A stretch of 64,000 nt of DNA from Mytilus edulis (lineage: Eukaryota > Mollusca > Bivalvia > Mytilida > Mytilidae): positions 70,274,971-70,338,970 of the forward strand of contig NC_092357.1 of NCBI RefSeq assembly GCF_963676685.1, in the 5' to 3' direction. Of this stretch, positions 24,421 through 35,423 are shown one piece after another (within the stretch, counting starts at the first letter, position 1; every line of letters begins with the position of its first letter). The notes below the pieces were generated by a model. It saw only the letters and a program-made list of their open reading frames with translations. It had not been told where the DNA came from and did no database searches. The translations under genes and the position numbers were made by a program.

Positions 24421-24699
24421 AAAAATGTTTCATCCCTACACTTGCACTTTAAAACTTATTTAATGTCAAAAAGTCATTTCCAATCATTTATTTTAAAGAA
24501 AGTGTTGGTACATGTACATGCAACTATTTTACGGCAGTTTCAGAACTGATACAGCTTTATACATGGGAACTGTCTAAATTTCTTTACAGATTAGGATGCC
24601 TTTCTTAACATACATTTGTTTAATCTTCAATTACTGATTCTTTGATAACAGTTTCTGGACAGTTAGTTGAGTGATTGCTATTAACCCATCCTGTATACA

Positions 24700-24812
24700 T
24701 TAAATCAACATCTGTGATAAAGTTTCAACATGTGATATACCTTATTTTCAACAACTGTGATATACCGTTAATTCCAACAACTGTGATATTTAGTTCCAAC
24801 AACTGTGATATA
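24700..24812. repeat. Short tandem repeat with AACA(A/T)CTGTGATA units
   Basis: Five recurrences of 'caacaactgtgatat' at irregular 20-30 bp spacing. Confidence 0.7.
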
Positions 24813-25575
24813 TATTTATTCTGATTGTACATTTTGTAAATACATGCAATTCATTTATCATGTTTATGTTAAAGATATCTATTTTTAACTGTGTTTATAA
24901 AATGCAATTGAATTTTAATGTTTAATGTTGGTTTAGTTTTTAATTTTAACTTGTTGAATATGTTGTTACGCCAATATATATATTAAATATATATATATGA
25001 AAAAGCACATGCACATTATATCATGTATCTTAAGTAATTAAATCATAATTTTTGTTTAAATACACCGTTGTATTGTTTTATTGAAAATGCGCTTTTTAAT
25101 GTACATGTACATATATATGGCTATAGATTATGAGATGCATGTATAGCTAGAAAAATATGTAGAAGTTTAACTATACATAAGAATTTTGCAAGTTAAAAGA
25201 AAGGAAGGGTTAAGATGGGGATCAGTTTTAACTTATAAGTTATGAGCATTGATGCATTAAGGGACTTAATCTGAAAATAAAAAAAAACATAATAGAACGT
25301 ATAAGAAGTGCACAGAAAGCTGTCAATGTTCAAAATTTTCACAATGGAAAATCTATATCACACTTAAACATTGTCTCATTTTTTAATCTGGTATTATAAT
25401 TTGTTATGTTTAAACATGAAACAGTTGATGTGATATGTATATGAATGAAACAGAAACTCAGCATAAAGAATATCAAACATTGATTGGTTTTAGCTTTACT
25501 CTCAAGTCTGCATTAAAAAGTCAACCTTCAGTCTTTAACAATATAAAAATAGATAGATGGCGTAACAATATATAT

Positions 25576-25745
25576 AAAAAGAAGATGTGGTATGATTCCC
25601 AATGAGACAATTCTTCACAAGAGACCAACATTACACAGAAATTAACAACAATAGGTCACTGCACAGCCTTCAACAATGAGCAAAGCCCATACAGCATGGT
25701 CGGCAATAAAAGGCCCCGAAATGACAATGTTAAACATTTCAAAGA
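25576..25745 (+). repeat. FamC repeat followed by a shared-core segment
   Basis: 'agaagatgtggtatgattcc', 'caatgagacaattcttcac', 'ataggtcactgcacagcctt'. About 100 bp later (25835-25905) comes CCTGACTTGGGACAGG and 'gtggcggggttaaacttg', the core shared with FamA, FamB and the PLE-A tail. Confidence 0.8.
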
Positions 25746-25909
25746 GTAAGCTAAAGGCCTTATTAGTAAATATTACAAAAAAGAAAAGAAAAAAAAATAT
25801 GTAACACATAAACAAAGGACAACCACTGAACTACTCCTGACTTGGGACAGGCACATACATACATAATGTGGCGGGGTTAAACTTGTAAGCGGGATCCCCC
25901 CTAACCTAG

Positions 25910-26760
25910 GACAGTTAGTGGTATACCAGTACAACATAAGAACAAAATATAAAAATCAGTTGGAAAAGGCCCAACTCACCAGATGGACAGAAATACTAGT
26001 GGACATGGTCGGGTACTTGTACATCCCAACAACAAAGGACAATATGTCAAGTACAGGCACTCTTGCAATCAACATTATAAGATGAACACATTCAGTATTC
26101 AGTCATCAAAGTTGTAAGCTGAGTACGTTTAATAAATTTGTAACAGAAATGGCCACAAAAACATGCCAGTACAGCATATCAAATCAACCACCCTACTTTA
26201 TTATCTGTGTGTATCCTGAAAGTCAAGAGTATCATGGAACTTACTGAGTTTTTTTTTGTTGCTGTATAGAGTAGAATAATTAGTTCCCTTTCAAGGAAAT
26301 TGAAGGGGACTTAGGTTTGCACTCAGCCTGTCTGTCTGTCTGTCCTGCCGTCAGTCAGGCAAATCAGTTTTCTACACTTTTTTCTTCATGCTTGAAAATA
26401 TTGATTTAATATTTGGTATATAATTTCATCATGGCAAGTTAAAGAATAAGTTTGATACATATTCCAGTCTGATGGTTGTGAGCAGAGTTATAGTCCTTGG
26501 ACTTATAAAATTAAATAATAATTTTTCCACATTTATCTTCGCCATGCTGGAGTATATGAACTTTATATTTGATATATAGTTTACACCATGACAAGTTATA
26601 GGTCAAGTCAGAATTTTGTTTCAGAACAATGAATTCTTAACTAGTATACGTAGGGGACAATGTATTTGCATAGTTGCCATGCAGTACTCTCAGAAATGTT
26701 TGATTTTATAATTGAAATTCCCTAAATTCAGGGCAGCCGCTCATAAATTACAGGTACATG
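25910..26760. other. No gene recognised
   Basis: AT-rich. Contains a (CTGT)n run near 26327-26342 and sequence of the 'aaattgaaggggacttagg' kind that looks like an old interspersed repeat, but no second copy is present in the window. Confidence 0.5.
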
Positions 26761-26761
26761 T

Positions 26762-28240
26762 ATAAAAAGAGGGACGAAAGTTACCAAAGGGACAGTCAAA
26801 CTAAAACAAACTGACAACGCCATGGCTAAAAATGAAAAAGACAAACAGCAAAACAATAGTACACACGACACAACATAAAAAACTGAAGAATAAACAACAC
26901 GAACCCCACCAAAAACTAGGGGTGATCTCAGGTGCTCCGGAAGGGTAAGCAGATCCTGCTCCACATGTGGCACCCGTCGTGTTGCTTATGTGATTACAAA
27001 TCCGGTAAATAGTCTAATTCGGTAGATCATATTCCTGAAAGGGAAGGGGATTGTAGTTACGACGTAAGGAACATATCCGATATCATTTGTGAAACGGTTA
27101 TTCCATAACGGTCAACCAACTCGTGATGGCGTCCGTAAAATTTACGAAGGGATGATTTCAACTTCACCATTTGGAACTCTTGGTTTAATAGCTTCCTTGT
27201 GAGCAGCAAACCTCTATCAAGAAAATCATGATAGGAAATGCAAGCATGGGAATATCGTATCAATTGGGAGATATATACCCCGTATGCAGGTGCTGCTGGA
27301 ATGTTGCTACTTAGAAATGGAAAGTTCACAATTGGAAAGCTGAAATCATCTCTTTTGTCGTAAAGTTTTGTTTTCAACCGACCCTCATTGTCAATTTCTA
27401 GATGTAAGTCAAGATATGAAGCCGACTTAACTGTATCTGTAGTATCGTTTATCTCTAGTTCGATTGGATAGATGCGTTCCACATAGTCACCAAATTTTGA
27501 ATTGTTTAGTGAAAGAACATCATCTATATAGCGGAAAGTAGAGTTTAAGGATATTGCTAACTTCTTGTCTTTCTTCTTAAGAAGTTCCTGCATGAAGTCA
27601 GCCTCATAATGATAAAGAAACAAGTCGGCAAGTAGAGGGGCACAGTTTGTTTCCATTGGAATGCCGACAGTCTGTTGAAAAACACGTCCTCCGAACGTAC
27701 AAATATGTTGTCAATCAAGAAATCAAGCATCTTGATAATATCAGTTTCAGAAAAAATTTTGTTTGAATCAGAGTGATTCTTTACAAAGTAGGATGTATCC
27801 CTCCCTAAGACAAGATACTTGTATCTACGTTGGCCATTCTTTTTTATGAAGCAAAGTAATACCAACTCTTTCAATTTGTCTTTTAGTTTGGAATGTGGGA
27901 TACTTGTGTACAGAGTAGAAAAGTCAAATAATACTGTTACAAGATGAAAGAGAGTTAGATTGTATGTACTCTAAAAGATCTTTTGAATTTTTAAGTATCC
28001 ACATCTGATTCACGCCACCTCTAGAATAGGCAGTTTCACAATAACTTTGAAGCCCGTCTTTGATTGCTGATAAAATAGATGTTAATAATTTAGAAAGAGG
28101 TTTCGTGGAGCACTTGGAAGACCCAGCAATATACCGTTGTTTGTAAGGACACTTATGTAGTTTAGGTATCCAATACAGTGATGGAAGATCCAGATATAAG
28201 ATGTATGTGTTTTGTGTTTGTTCGTTTGAACATTAATAAG
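26762..28240 (-). pseudogene. Penelope-like element PLE-B: reverse transcriptase and 3' tail, frameshifted
   Basis: Read on the minus strand, the copy starts around 28240. Fragments resembling the PLE thumb/finger region are recognisable in broken frames (PLHKCPYKQRYIAG-like, then STLYTSIPH-like near 27920). The frame 27874-27557 covers IIKMLDFLIDNIFV. After a frameshift at the active-site block, 27656-27057 carries NCAPLLADLFLYHYE, the catalytic FRYIDDVLSL and SYLDLHLEI. The 3' untranslated tail follows (27056-26762, landmarks 'cacgaaccccacc' and 'ggtgctccggaag'). The PMG motif is damaged (METNCAPL). Penelope assignment rests on the STLYT...PH, P-M-G-TNCAP and YIDD motifs. It is not functional. 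Confidence 0.75.
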
Positions 28241-29313
28241 GTTCATAGATTTATCGTTTGCATGTTTTACACTTTCTCATGGCCTTTTATACATATGTAA
28301 CTGGCAATGCAGTATGATGACACACAGCTGCGAATGTCTGTTGTAAATCTCTTCGACTATCTTGGGCCAAAAATAAAATATTGTTTGTTTCCCCTCCCAC
28401 CACCGACCCGGTAGAATCGACGCGACTCGAAAAATTGTATTGGCCATTCTTACCAAAATTTTTTTTTTTTTTGCTATGTTGGTTTTTGGTGATATCTTTC
28501 CGATGCTGTAGTAAACGTATGTTGGTTTTTTGTAATACCTTTCCGATGCTGTAATCAACAAGCGTTTTAAATCAAGACATTTTTGCATTGAAGCGTCTAG
28601 TATATGATTCGGAATCAAGGAAAACAAACTACCTTGCTACACGATTTGTGTTGTGTGCAAGGTTGATATTTGAAAAAAATAAAATCTGAAGCATCTTTCA
28701 ACCCACTGAGTGCACCTTGGCTTGGTCTTTTACCTCTGTTCCTGTTTAAAGGATAAAATCTTTGAGTAAAAATGGTCTGAATCGTGCTTTGAAATCAATC
28801 TATTTTGTCTTCGACTTCGAACAGGTTGGGCACAAGTCAGAAAATGTTGGATACGTGAATTCCCTGCTTTCACCTCTTGTGTAAACAAGACCAGTTTAAA
28901 TGTGTTTTTATTTTTCAATTTATGGCATGAAATTTACAAAAGGGTACGTTTTACGTTATAACTGCATCAGTTGAATTTGTAAATACTTAAGGTATTCTAG
29001 GAACAACAAAACATACAAGTGAAGCCTTGTTTTTTCTAGAACTAGAAAAAACATGCAAATCTTTTGTTTAGGAAGTAATTGACCAAGCTGCATGATTCAG
29101 GTGCAACTGAACATAACTGAATTATGGTCACTGCTATTGAAAATTTTTATTCTTTAAATTTTAATTCCCAAGTCATTAATTTAAGTCACTAACACATCTT
29201 TTTGTCATCTCATAATTGATGATCAAGGTATGAATTGGTAAACAGGAATGGATTTTTTTTTGTGAGTTATGCATCAAATTAGACTTGAAATAAGCTTGAT
29301 TTTTAACTAATTA
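28241..29313. other. No gene recognised
   Basis: Includes a two-unit repeat of about 47 bp at 28482-28560 ('tatgttggtttt', 'cctttccgatgctgtaa'). The minus frame 28627-28277 has no recognisable domain; it could be an unread 5' part of PLE-B but I cannot support that. Confidence 0.45.
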
Positions 29314-29318
29314 AACAC

Positions 29319-29398
29319 TGTATGAAGATAATTCGTCAAAGGCTGTAACTTTTTATTGTAAATGATGTTTCAACCTAAAAATACACAATATGACAATA
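29319..29398 (-). repeat. BEL element terminal repeat (3' LTR)
   Basis: 80 bp beginning TGTATGAAGATAATTCG and ending ATATGACAATA on the plus strand. On the element's strand it contains ACAATAAAAAG, a possible polyadenylation signal. Preceded by AACAC. Confidence 0.85.
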
Positions 29399-29884
29399 TT
29401 CAACTAACACACAAGTCACAAGTTTGATATGTTGACATCGCGATTGATAACCGTTAATTAGACACAATAAGCAGTTCAAACATTTGTTCAATAATAATGT
29501 GCATATCACTTACGCATTGACGGCCTATATCATATCAATCATTTGCTAATAACTTGTAGGTTTTCCAGAATGAACAAAGAAGTTCAAAAACCATTTCAGT
29601 GTTAAATCGATAAAAGGGGAGAGAAACGAGTCTGTATACAGTACTTTCTGCTCATGATAATACCTCCATAATTTGGAGCACCACTTCTTTAACGTATAAT
29701 GTACTTTATCACATAAACAATTCAGGATAAATCCGTCATAAAATCAATACTAATATCGGAAAAGTTATCAGATTAAAATAATCGCCATACAATCCAAAAT
29801 TAATTATCAATCAAAGTTATAATGTTTATCGATCCGATACATTCCCCGCCATAAAGTTTGTGTGAAATTAACTCTCATTTGTTA
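29399..29884 (-). other. BEL element 3' untranslated region
   Basis: Non-coding stretch between the integrase stop and the 3' terminal repeat. It ends in GTTAGTTGAA against the repeat, so no purine run is present. Confidence 0.6.
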
Positions 29885-32206
29885 CTAACATTGTTCTTCA
29901 ACTGGAAGCAACACTACAATTCTGTGTGCAGATCTTCGGATCAATAAGTCCTGAGTTCCGGTGTATTTAGTTCCCGGTCCAATGTTCTTGTATCGAACGG
30001 TTACATCCCTCGTCACACCATCTCTACTTGAGTTTGCTTCAACTATTTGTCCTAATTTCCAATTACTACGAAACGAATTGTTGTCCTGTACAAGAACAAG
30101 GTCCAAAACTTGAAGGTTCCGTTTACTCACATGCCATTTCTGCCTAATAATTAACGATGGAAAATAATCTCTGTGCCATTTTCTCCAAAATGTATTAACT
30201 ACTTGTTGCACGAATTTCCAACGTTTTTTGAAATTGTCTGATTCATCCCAATGTCCTACTGGCACATTCGAAGATGCTCTTCCGAGAATAAGATCATTCG
30301 GACATAAATATGTTCCCTCGTTCGGATCAGACGTTGAAGTTCCTATAGGTCGCTCATTCAAAATGTTGGCTACTTCAAGTAACACGGTTTGTAGTTCAGA
30401 AAATGTCATGATTGATTGTCCAATGGCAAGACTCAAACTTTTCTTGACGGATTTAATCAATGCTTCACTGCATCCATTTTCCCAAGGAGCGTCAGCTGCT
30501 TTTGTAAATTCCCATTCCATGCCGTTACCGTTCCCAAACATTTTGATCGTATCCCAATGCCAACTTTTTACTACTTCCTTTAGTTCCTTACTAGCTGATA
30601 CTAGTTGTGATCCAAGATCCGACCTTATCTTCTTAGGATATCCTCTAATAGATGTAAATCGTCGTAATACCATTATGAAACTACTATTATCGTATCCACC
30701 AGCAAGATCTACATATACAGCTCTACTGCTCATGCAGTTGAACAACACTCCATAAGCTTTTCCACGAGTGCGCCCCTTAACGGTATCCTTAATTGTAAGA
30801 GGTCCGAAGAGGTCTACTGAACAGTACGAAAACGCTGGTGACGGTTGAAGTCGTTCCAACGGTAATGGTCCCATTTGTTGTCCAATACATTTGTTTTCTC
30901 GTCTTCGACATATAATGCATTTTTTCCTAATCATAGAAATGTATTTGCGCACCTTTGGAATCCAGAATCTGGATCTCACTTTAGCCAATGTTACGTCTAC
31001 TCCTGCGTGATCCTGATCATGTACTGACTTTAAGTATAACCACACATAATGCCCTTTATTAGGTAATAGCATTAAATCAGTTCTGTTCCAAGTGGCTTTC
31101 AGCCAATCAGCTAATCTTTTACCAACAACAACTATACCCGCGTCATTCTTTTCTGGAGATAGTCTTCGAAATGTTTTTGTCCAATTATCCGAAATGTCTC
31201 TTTGTAAATATCTAATCCATTCAAATTCTGCAGCATTTAGACTTTCGGCAGTTACACCCATTGATGCACCTTTGAATGATTTCGTAGTGGCGATTCGCAT
31301 CAGTATGCATGTTACTCGCAAAAGTTTTGAATATGATGAAATGTTTTCCAGTTTAACATCTTCGAAATTTAAACCAGACATTGTATCATTCATCTTCTTG
31401 ATATCAGATGACATAACAATACCTATCGTGTCGGGTAGCTCGTCATTACCTAAATTACAATCTTGCCTTAAAGGCCACTGGTCTATTGGATCATTTAAAA
31501 ATTTAGGTCCATTTTTCCATATTGAGTTCTTAACTAAATCATTAGGAGATGTAATCCTTGTTGCGAGGTCCGCTGCATTGAATTCACTTGGTACCCACCA
31601 CCAATCGGACGGTTCCGTCTTATTTTGAATTTCTGCTACTCTTGTAGCAACAAATGTGCCGAATCCATAACTCTCTCGTTGAATTTGTGCCCTAACAATC
31701 ATTGAATCGACTATGTGTATAACTCGACTAAATTTATAATCCATCTCCTCTACTAACTTTTGTCTAATTCTAGCTGCCAATACAGCTCCACATAATTCGA
31801 GTCTAGGAACAGACATCTGTTTAGTTGGTGCTATACGGTTTTTTGCTATCACTAACCGTGATTCAAATCCCGCTTGATCTGTTCCCCATCTGACATATGC
31901 ACATGTTCCATAAGCTAATTTACTTCCATCCGAAAATATGACTAGCATGGGATCCCCAACAGCATTATTTGGCTTTAAACATCTGTGAAATTTCAACTGT
32001 TCTATGTCGAAAAGCTCTTTGAAAAAATCCATCCATTCTAACCGTGATTCTGCTGACATGGCATAATCCCATCGAGAATTGTGTAAAGTCTTGTCATTTG
32101 TATTGTTTTCTATGCATAGCTTTCGCATTAGAACCTTAGCTGCTAAAGTATACGGAGTAGCAAGTCCTAACGGATCATATACACTAGCAACTTGACTGAG
32201 TACCAT
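29885..32206 (-). CDS. BEL/Pao pol, C-terminal part: RNase H and integrase
   Basis: 773 residues from an internal Met, but coding potential extends upstream in the same frame to about 32290, where it meets the shifted frame of the reverse transcriptase, so this is the second half of pol. In order: end of the A17/RT region (VYDPLGLATP), RNase H-like domain (IFSDGS with Asp near residue 93, RLELCGA), integrase zinc domain H-x3-H...C-x2-C (residues 396-433), and integrase core with Asp 465 (CSVDLFG), Asp 530 (IRSDLGSQ) and probably Glu 581 (EALIKS). The C-terminal part (HVSKRNLQVLDLVLV) resembles DUF5641 of BEL elements. No stop interrupts these domains. The antisense frames at 30228-30755 and 31092-31628 are shadows. 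Confidence 0.92.
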   Translation of the reverse strand: MVLSQVASVYDPLGLATPYTLAAKVLMRKLCIENNTNDKTLHNSRWDYAMSAESRLEWMDFFKELFDIEQLKFHRCLKPNNAVGDPMLVIFSDGSKLAYGTCAYVRWGTDQAGFESRLVIAKNRIAPTKQMSVPRLELCGAVLAARIRQKLVEEMDYKFSRVIHIVDSMIVRAQIQRESYGFGTFVATRVAEIQNKTEPSDWWWVPSEFNAADLATRITSPNDLVKNSIWKNGPKFLNDPIDQWPLRQDCNLGNDELPDTIGIVMSSDIKKMNDTMSGLNFEDVKLENISSYSKLLRVTCILMRIATTKSFKGASMGVTAESLNAAEFEWIRYLQRDISDNWTKTFRRLSPEKNDAGIVVVGKRLADWLKATWNRTDLMLLPNKGHYVWLYLKSVHDQDHAGVDVTLAKVRSRFWIPKVRKYISMIRKKCIICRRRENKCIGQQMGPLPLERLQPSPAFSYCSVDLFGPLTIKDTVKGRTRGKAYGVLFNCMSSRAVYVDLAGGYDNSSFIMVLRRFTSIRGYPKKIRSDLGSQLVSASKELKEVVKSWHWDTIKMFGNGNGMEWEFTKAADAPWENGCSEALIKSVKKSLSLAIGQSIMTFSELQTVLLEVANILNERPIGTSTSDPNEGTYLCPNDLILGRASSNVPVGHWDESDNFKKRWKFVQQVVNTFWRKWHRDYFPSLIIRQKWHVSKRNLQVLDLVLVQDNNSFRSNWKLGQIVEANSSRDGVTRDVTVRYKNIGPGTKYTGTQDLLIRRSAHRIVVLLPVEEQC

Positions 32207-32285
32207 TCGAGGAGTTAATGACGTAGGTACGCTACTTTCAATCTGTGACTTCGTTATATTTTCTCCTTTCCGAACATTTTTGTAC

Positions 32286-34100
32286 TTAGGAGAAAAAATT
32301 AATCTTCACCTTGAAATCGAACAAGTCTTGTTTTGGATCCCACCTCATTCCGAGAATTTTCTCATGCGCAAATTCATCTAAATCAACCTCCACGGATTCA
32401 CCACTAACTGGGGATTGTAGATTACTGCCGCATTTTTCATTCCCAGATATAATCCAATGTTTAATGCGAAAACCTCCACATGCCAGCATTTTCTCGGTCT
32501 GCTGGGTTATCAAACGAGCATTATCTACACTTTCAACTGACTGTAATATATCATCTACATAACTATTTCTTATCACCATTTTTGATGCATCTGGGTAGAT
32601 GTGTTGATACATTTGTGCTGTTTGGTGTAATGCAAGCGTCGAAATAGCTCCACTCGGTCTGTCGCCAAAAGTAACTGTCAACAATGCATAGTGATCTGGA
32701 TCTCTGTGTGTTTCTAAATTTCTCCACACAAATCGGTGTGTGTGCTGATCTAACGGTGAAAGTCTTATCGCATTGTACATTTTTGAAATGTCACCAGCCA
32801 AAGCTATAGATTCTTGTCTGAAACGAATTAAGACCGCTAACAAATCATTGATCACATTGGACCCTTTCGCCCAATAGTCATTCAGAGTGTGTCCCATATA
32901 AGATGATGAGGAGTTAAATACGATTCTTAATGGTGTCGATTTTGATTCGGGTTTTAATACCTCATGATGTGGTATGTAATGTATCGGACCGTTATGTCTC
33001 ATCATTTCCTCCTTGGTCAATTTCCTTGCTATGCCACGTTTCACCATATCCATAATCTGTTCATCGTAGGCACTTGCATATTTTAATGAATTTCGGAGTA
33101 GTCGTTTTTCGGTAGATCCAAGTCTTGATACGGCTGAATTCACGTTATTTGGTAGGTTGTTTGGATTTTTTATCCAGGGGTAATTTACTATCCATTGCTG
33201 TGATTCTTCATCATGTATCATGCCTGATTTAATGATATTTAATTCCCTCTCCTCTCTTAAACTATGTTGCGATTGTCCCACAGCACATTTGCCACACTTA
33301 CATGAACCACATTTTAATGTGGTTTGTTTCCCTGGTCCTTCTATGTCAAAAAGAGAATCTAGTTTGTCTTTAATACTGTCTCTGTCCAATACATGAATAT
33401 CATTTAACGGAATGATTTTTCCAGATGCCCAGTAAATACGGACTATGCCATGGTTTGACAATTTTGGCACTTCTAGTAGAGGATGACTGCCACGAATGCA
33501 GTACCCAAACTGATTTTTCATTAACTGTAGATTTCCAATTTGTTCTTCTTTATTAGGCATTAAAATACAACAATCTGTGCCGATCAATATGTCTACTTGG
33601 CCAGTTGGTCTATGTATATCATTCTTGTTGATACCTTTGAACAGTTGTTCGACTCTACTCATATCAACTCTTGCAACCTCGGCCGTAACTTCCTCCATGC
33701 CATATGCTTTTATTGTCCATATCTTACCTCCAAGGTCAGTCAACGGTATTACATACTCTTTGCTTTGTACATGTTCGGTTACATTCCCAACCTTTGTCAC
33801 AGATAATGTTATATCTTGTCCAGATAATCCTAATCGTTTAGCAGTTTTGTGTGTGATCAGTGACATGTTTGCTCCAGGGTCCCAAAGTGTTGTCAAAGAC
33901 ATGTCCTTACACTGAACTGAACTGATCATCAATAGTACCCCATTCTTGTTCTTGTCATCGTTTATCACCTGTGTAGAGTTATGAAAGGATATGCCATCCA
34001 TGTGTGCAGTGTGCAAATTTTTGTGATGAATTTTCCCACATGGTTGATGAAGTTCATTTTGTATGTCACAAGGTTTACGGCTGTGACAATGTCTTGACAA
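32286..34100 (-). CDS. BEL/Pao pol, N-terminal part: protease and reverse transcriptase
   Basis: 604 residues. The first residues (SRHCHSRKPC) are the end of the Gag zinc knuckle, showing that the frame continues Gag rather than starting de novo. Next comes a retroviral-type aspartic protease with LWDPGANMSL (Asp 74; Pro replaces the usual Ser/Thr of D-S/T-G, which is odd), then a Cys cluster CGSCKCGKC, then the reverse transcriptase with AGDISKMYNAIRL and the catalytic YVDD (about residues 513-516). It stops after KINFFS at a frameshift in an A6/T6 run (32293-32298); the downstream frame continues in pol part 2. Confidence 0.92.
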   Translation of the reverse strand: MSRHCHSRKPCDIQNELHQPCGKIHHKNLHTAHMDGISFHNSTQVINDDKNKNGVLLMISSVQCKDMSLTTLWDPGANMSLITHKTAKRLGLSGQDITLSVTKVGNVTEHVQSKEYVIPLTDLGGKIWTIKAYGMEEVTAEVARVDMSRVEQLFKGINKNDIHRPTGQVDILIGTDCCILMPNKEEQIGNLQLMKNQFGYCIRGSHPLLEVPKLSNHGIVRIYWASGKIIPLNDIHVLDRDSIKDKLDSLFDIEGPGKQTTLKCGSCKCGKCAVGQSQHSLREERELNIIKSGMIHDEESQQWIVNYPWIKNPNNLPNNVNSAVSRLGSTEKRLLRNSLKYASAYDEQIMDMVKRGIARKLTKEEMMRHNGPIHYIPHHEVLKPESKSTPLRIVFNSSSSYMGHTLNDYWAKGSNVINDLLAVLIRFRQESIALAGDISKMYNAIRLSPLDQHTHRFVWRNLETHRDPDHYALLTVTFGDRPSGAISTLALHQTAQMYQHIYPDASKMVIRNSYVDDILQSVESVDNARLITQQTEKMLACGGFRIKHWIISGNEKCGSNLQSPVSGESVEVDLDEFAHEKILGMRWDPKQDLFDFKVKINFFS

Positions 34101-35406
34101 ATGTCCTATCTTTAGACAACTGAAACATCCACCATTTTTTTCTCACTAAATCAACCTTTGTCTGACTATCTAATCTCGCAAATATAGAACAATCACCTAT
34201 TTCATGATTATCTGATTTGTGATACCAACATTTAAACTTCCCTTCTGTATTTCTATTTGTACCGGCATATTTGTCTGCATTGTATCGACTTGTTGGTTTG
34301 TTTGACATTGCTTGAGCTACCTGTGCAAGACCTTCAACAACCTGTTTCATCACTTGTTGGTTCTCTTGTAATTGTACTTGTAAGGGATCTACAGCTACAT
34401 CATTATTATTTGCGTCATTTTCGGATTCATTTGCATCCAAAGTATTGATCTTTCCTTTTGCTGTTCCATATTCACGCAAATCAGACTCCATGTACTCAAG
34501 AGCACTTTTTTCCTCTAACAAAAAATTTAAGAACTCTTTGAAACTCAGGGGAATACTTTTCGATTCTGTCTTTTGTTTTCGCAATGCCCATTCACGTTTT
34601 TGTATAGGGGGTAGGAGTTTTTCTATCTGACTCACCATAGTTGCTGTGTTCATCTCGGATTCGAGGTTCATACGTTTTAAATCAAGCCAACATTTCTCGA
34701 CAGTTTCTACTACCGAAATAAACTTCATGTTGTCACCTTCTTGAACTTTCTTTAATCTTTTTAATTCATTTAATATGTGATCAATCAATTTCTCTGCTCT
34801 GCCATATTTCATATCAAGACGCCGAAACATTTCCTCGAAATCATTGTCAACACCTTTCACAACAGTTAAGGCTTCACCACTTAAACATTGCTTCAGAGCA
34901 TAAGGATCTTTACCGTATGACGATATCATGTGTCTTTCATAATCAACTTTGAAACTTGGATAATCACGAATACTGCCAGCAAAAATAGGAGCCTCTAATT
35001 TTTTCACCCTAAACGTTTCAGTATCTTTATTTTTCTTAGCATGCTTCATGGAGTTTTGTTCTTTTAACTTACTGTCTTGTTCATGCTTTATCTTCTGTCT
35101 TATATTCTCACACAATGATCTTGATTTACAAAGTTCTCGGTACATACTAGTTAAATCATGATTATATTCGTTTATCTTTGGTTTGTCTTCTTCATTTTCA
35201 GAATCAAATGTTTCTAAAAATACCTCATGTCTTGCTTCTAGTTCTGTGTAAGCTGTTTCCAAATCTTGAAGTATTTTTTCAACCACAATTATTCCAGACT
35301 CATCCTGTATTCCTTCTAGTAAGCGACCATATATTCTATGAAATCTCCCTTTGGCCGTACTTCTTTTCTTCTTTGTTACTCTTTTGTGATCGGCATCAAC
35401 AGACAT
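34075..35406 (-). CDS. BEL/Pao Gag
   Basis: 443 residues. The N-terminal 150 residues are charged and probably coiled coil. A DUF1759-like capsid region follows (LEAPIFAGSIRDYPSFK, LSGEALTVV, KYGRAEKLIDHIL), then a CWYH...DC motif. The zinc knuckle C-x2-C-x4-H-x4-C (CFSCLKIGHLSRHC) is present in the DNA but in the +1 frame: a T7/A7 run at 34135-34141 shifts the frame just before it, so this version ends in an abnormal tail (KDRTFVKTLSQP). The ATG lies only 18 bases inside the right terminal repeat, an unusually short leader. Confidence 0.9.
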   Translation of the reverse strand: MSVDADHKRVTKKKRSTAKGRFHRIYGRLLEGIQDESGIIVVEKILQDLETAYTELEARHEVFLETFDSENEEDKPKINEYNHDLTSMYRELCKSRSLCENIRQKIKHEQDSKLKEQNSMKHAKKNKDTETFRVKKLEAPIFAGSIRDYPSFKVDYERHMISSYGKDPYALKQCLSGEALTVVKGVDNDFEEMFRRLDMKYGRAEKLIDHILNELKRLKKVQEGDNMKFISVVETVEKCWLDLKRMNLESEMNTATMVSQIEKLLPPIQKREWALRKQKTESKSIPLSFKEFLNFLLEEKSALEYMESDLREYGTAKGKINTLDANESENDANNNDVAVDPLQVQLQENQQVMKQVVEGLAQVAQAMSNKPTSRYNADKYAGTNRNTEGKFKCWYHKSDNHEIGDCSIFARLDSQTKVDLVRKKWWMFQLSKDRTFVKTLSQP

Positions 35407-35423
35407 CTTGCCTTGCGTTGAAA

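Larger units (their letters stand above)
23032..24662 (+). repeat. Tandem segmental duplication, unit 2 (internally deleted)
   Basis: Duplicates 20517-23031 but joins base 21310-equivalent (23825) directly to 22197-equivalent (23826), removing 886 bp: the rest of the transposase and the start of FamA. It ends at TTTCTGGACAG, the same string that ends unit 1. Confidence 0.9.

Noticed and set aside
30228-31628. Two long + frames (30228-30755, 31092-31628)
   Set aside because: Antisense shadows of the BEL integrase/RNase H frame.
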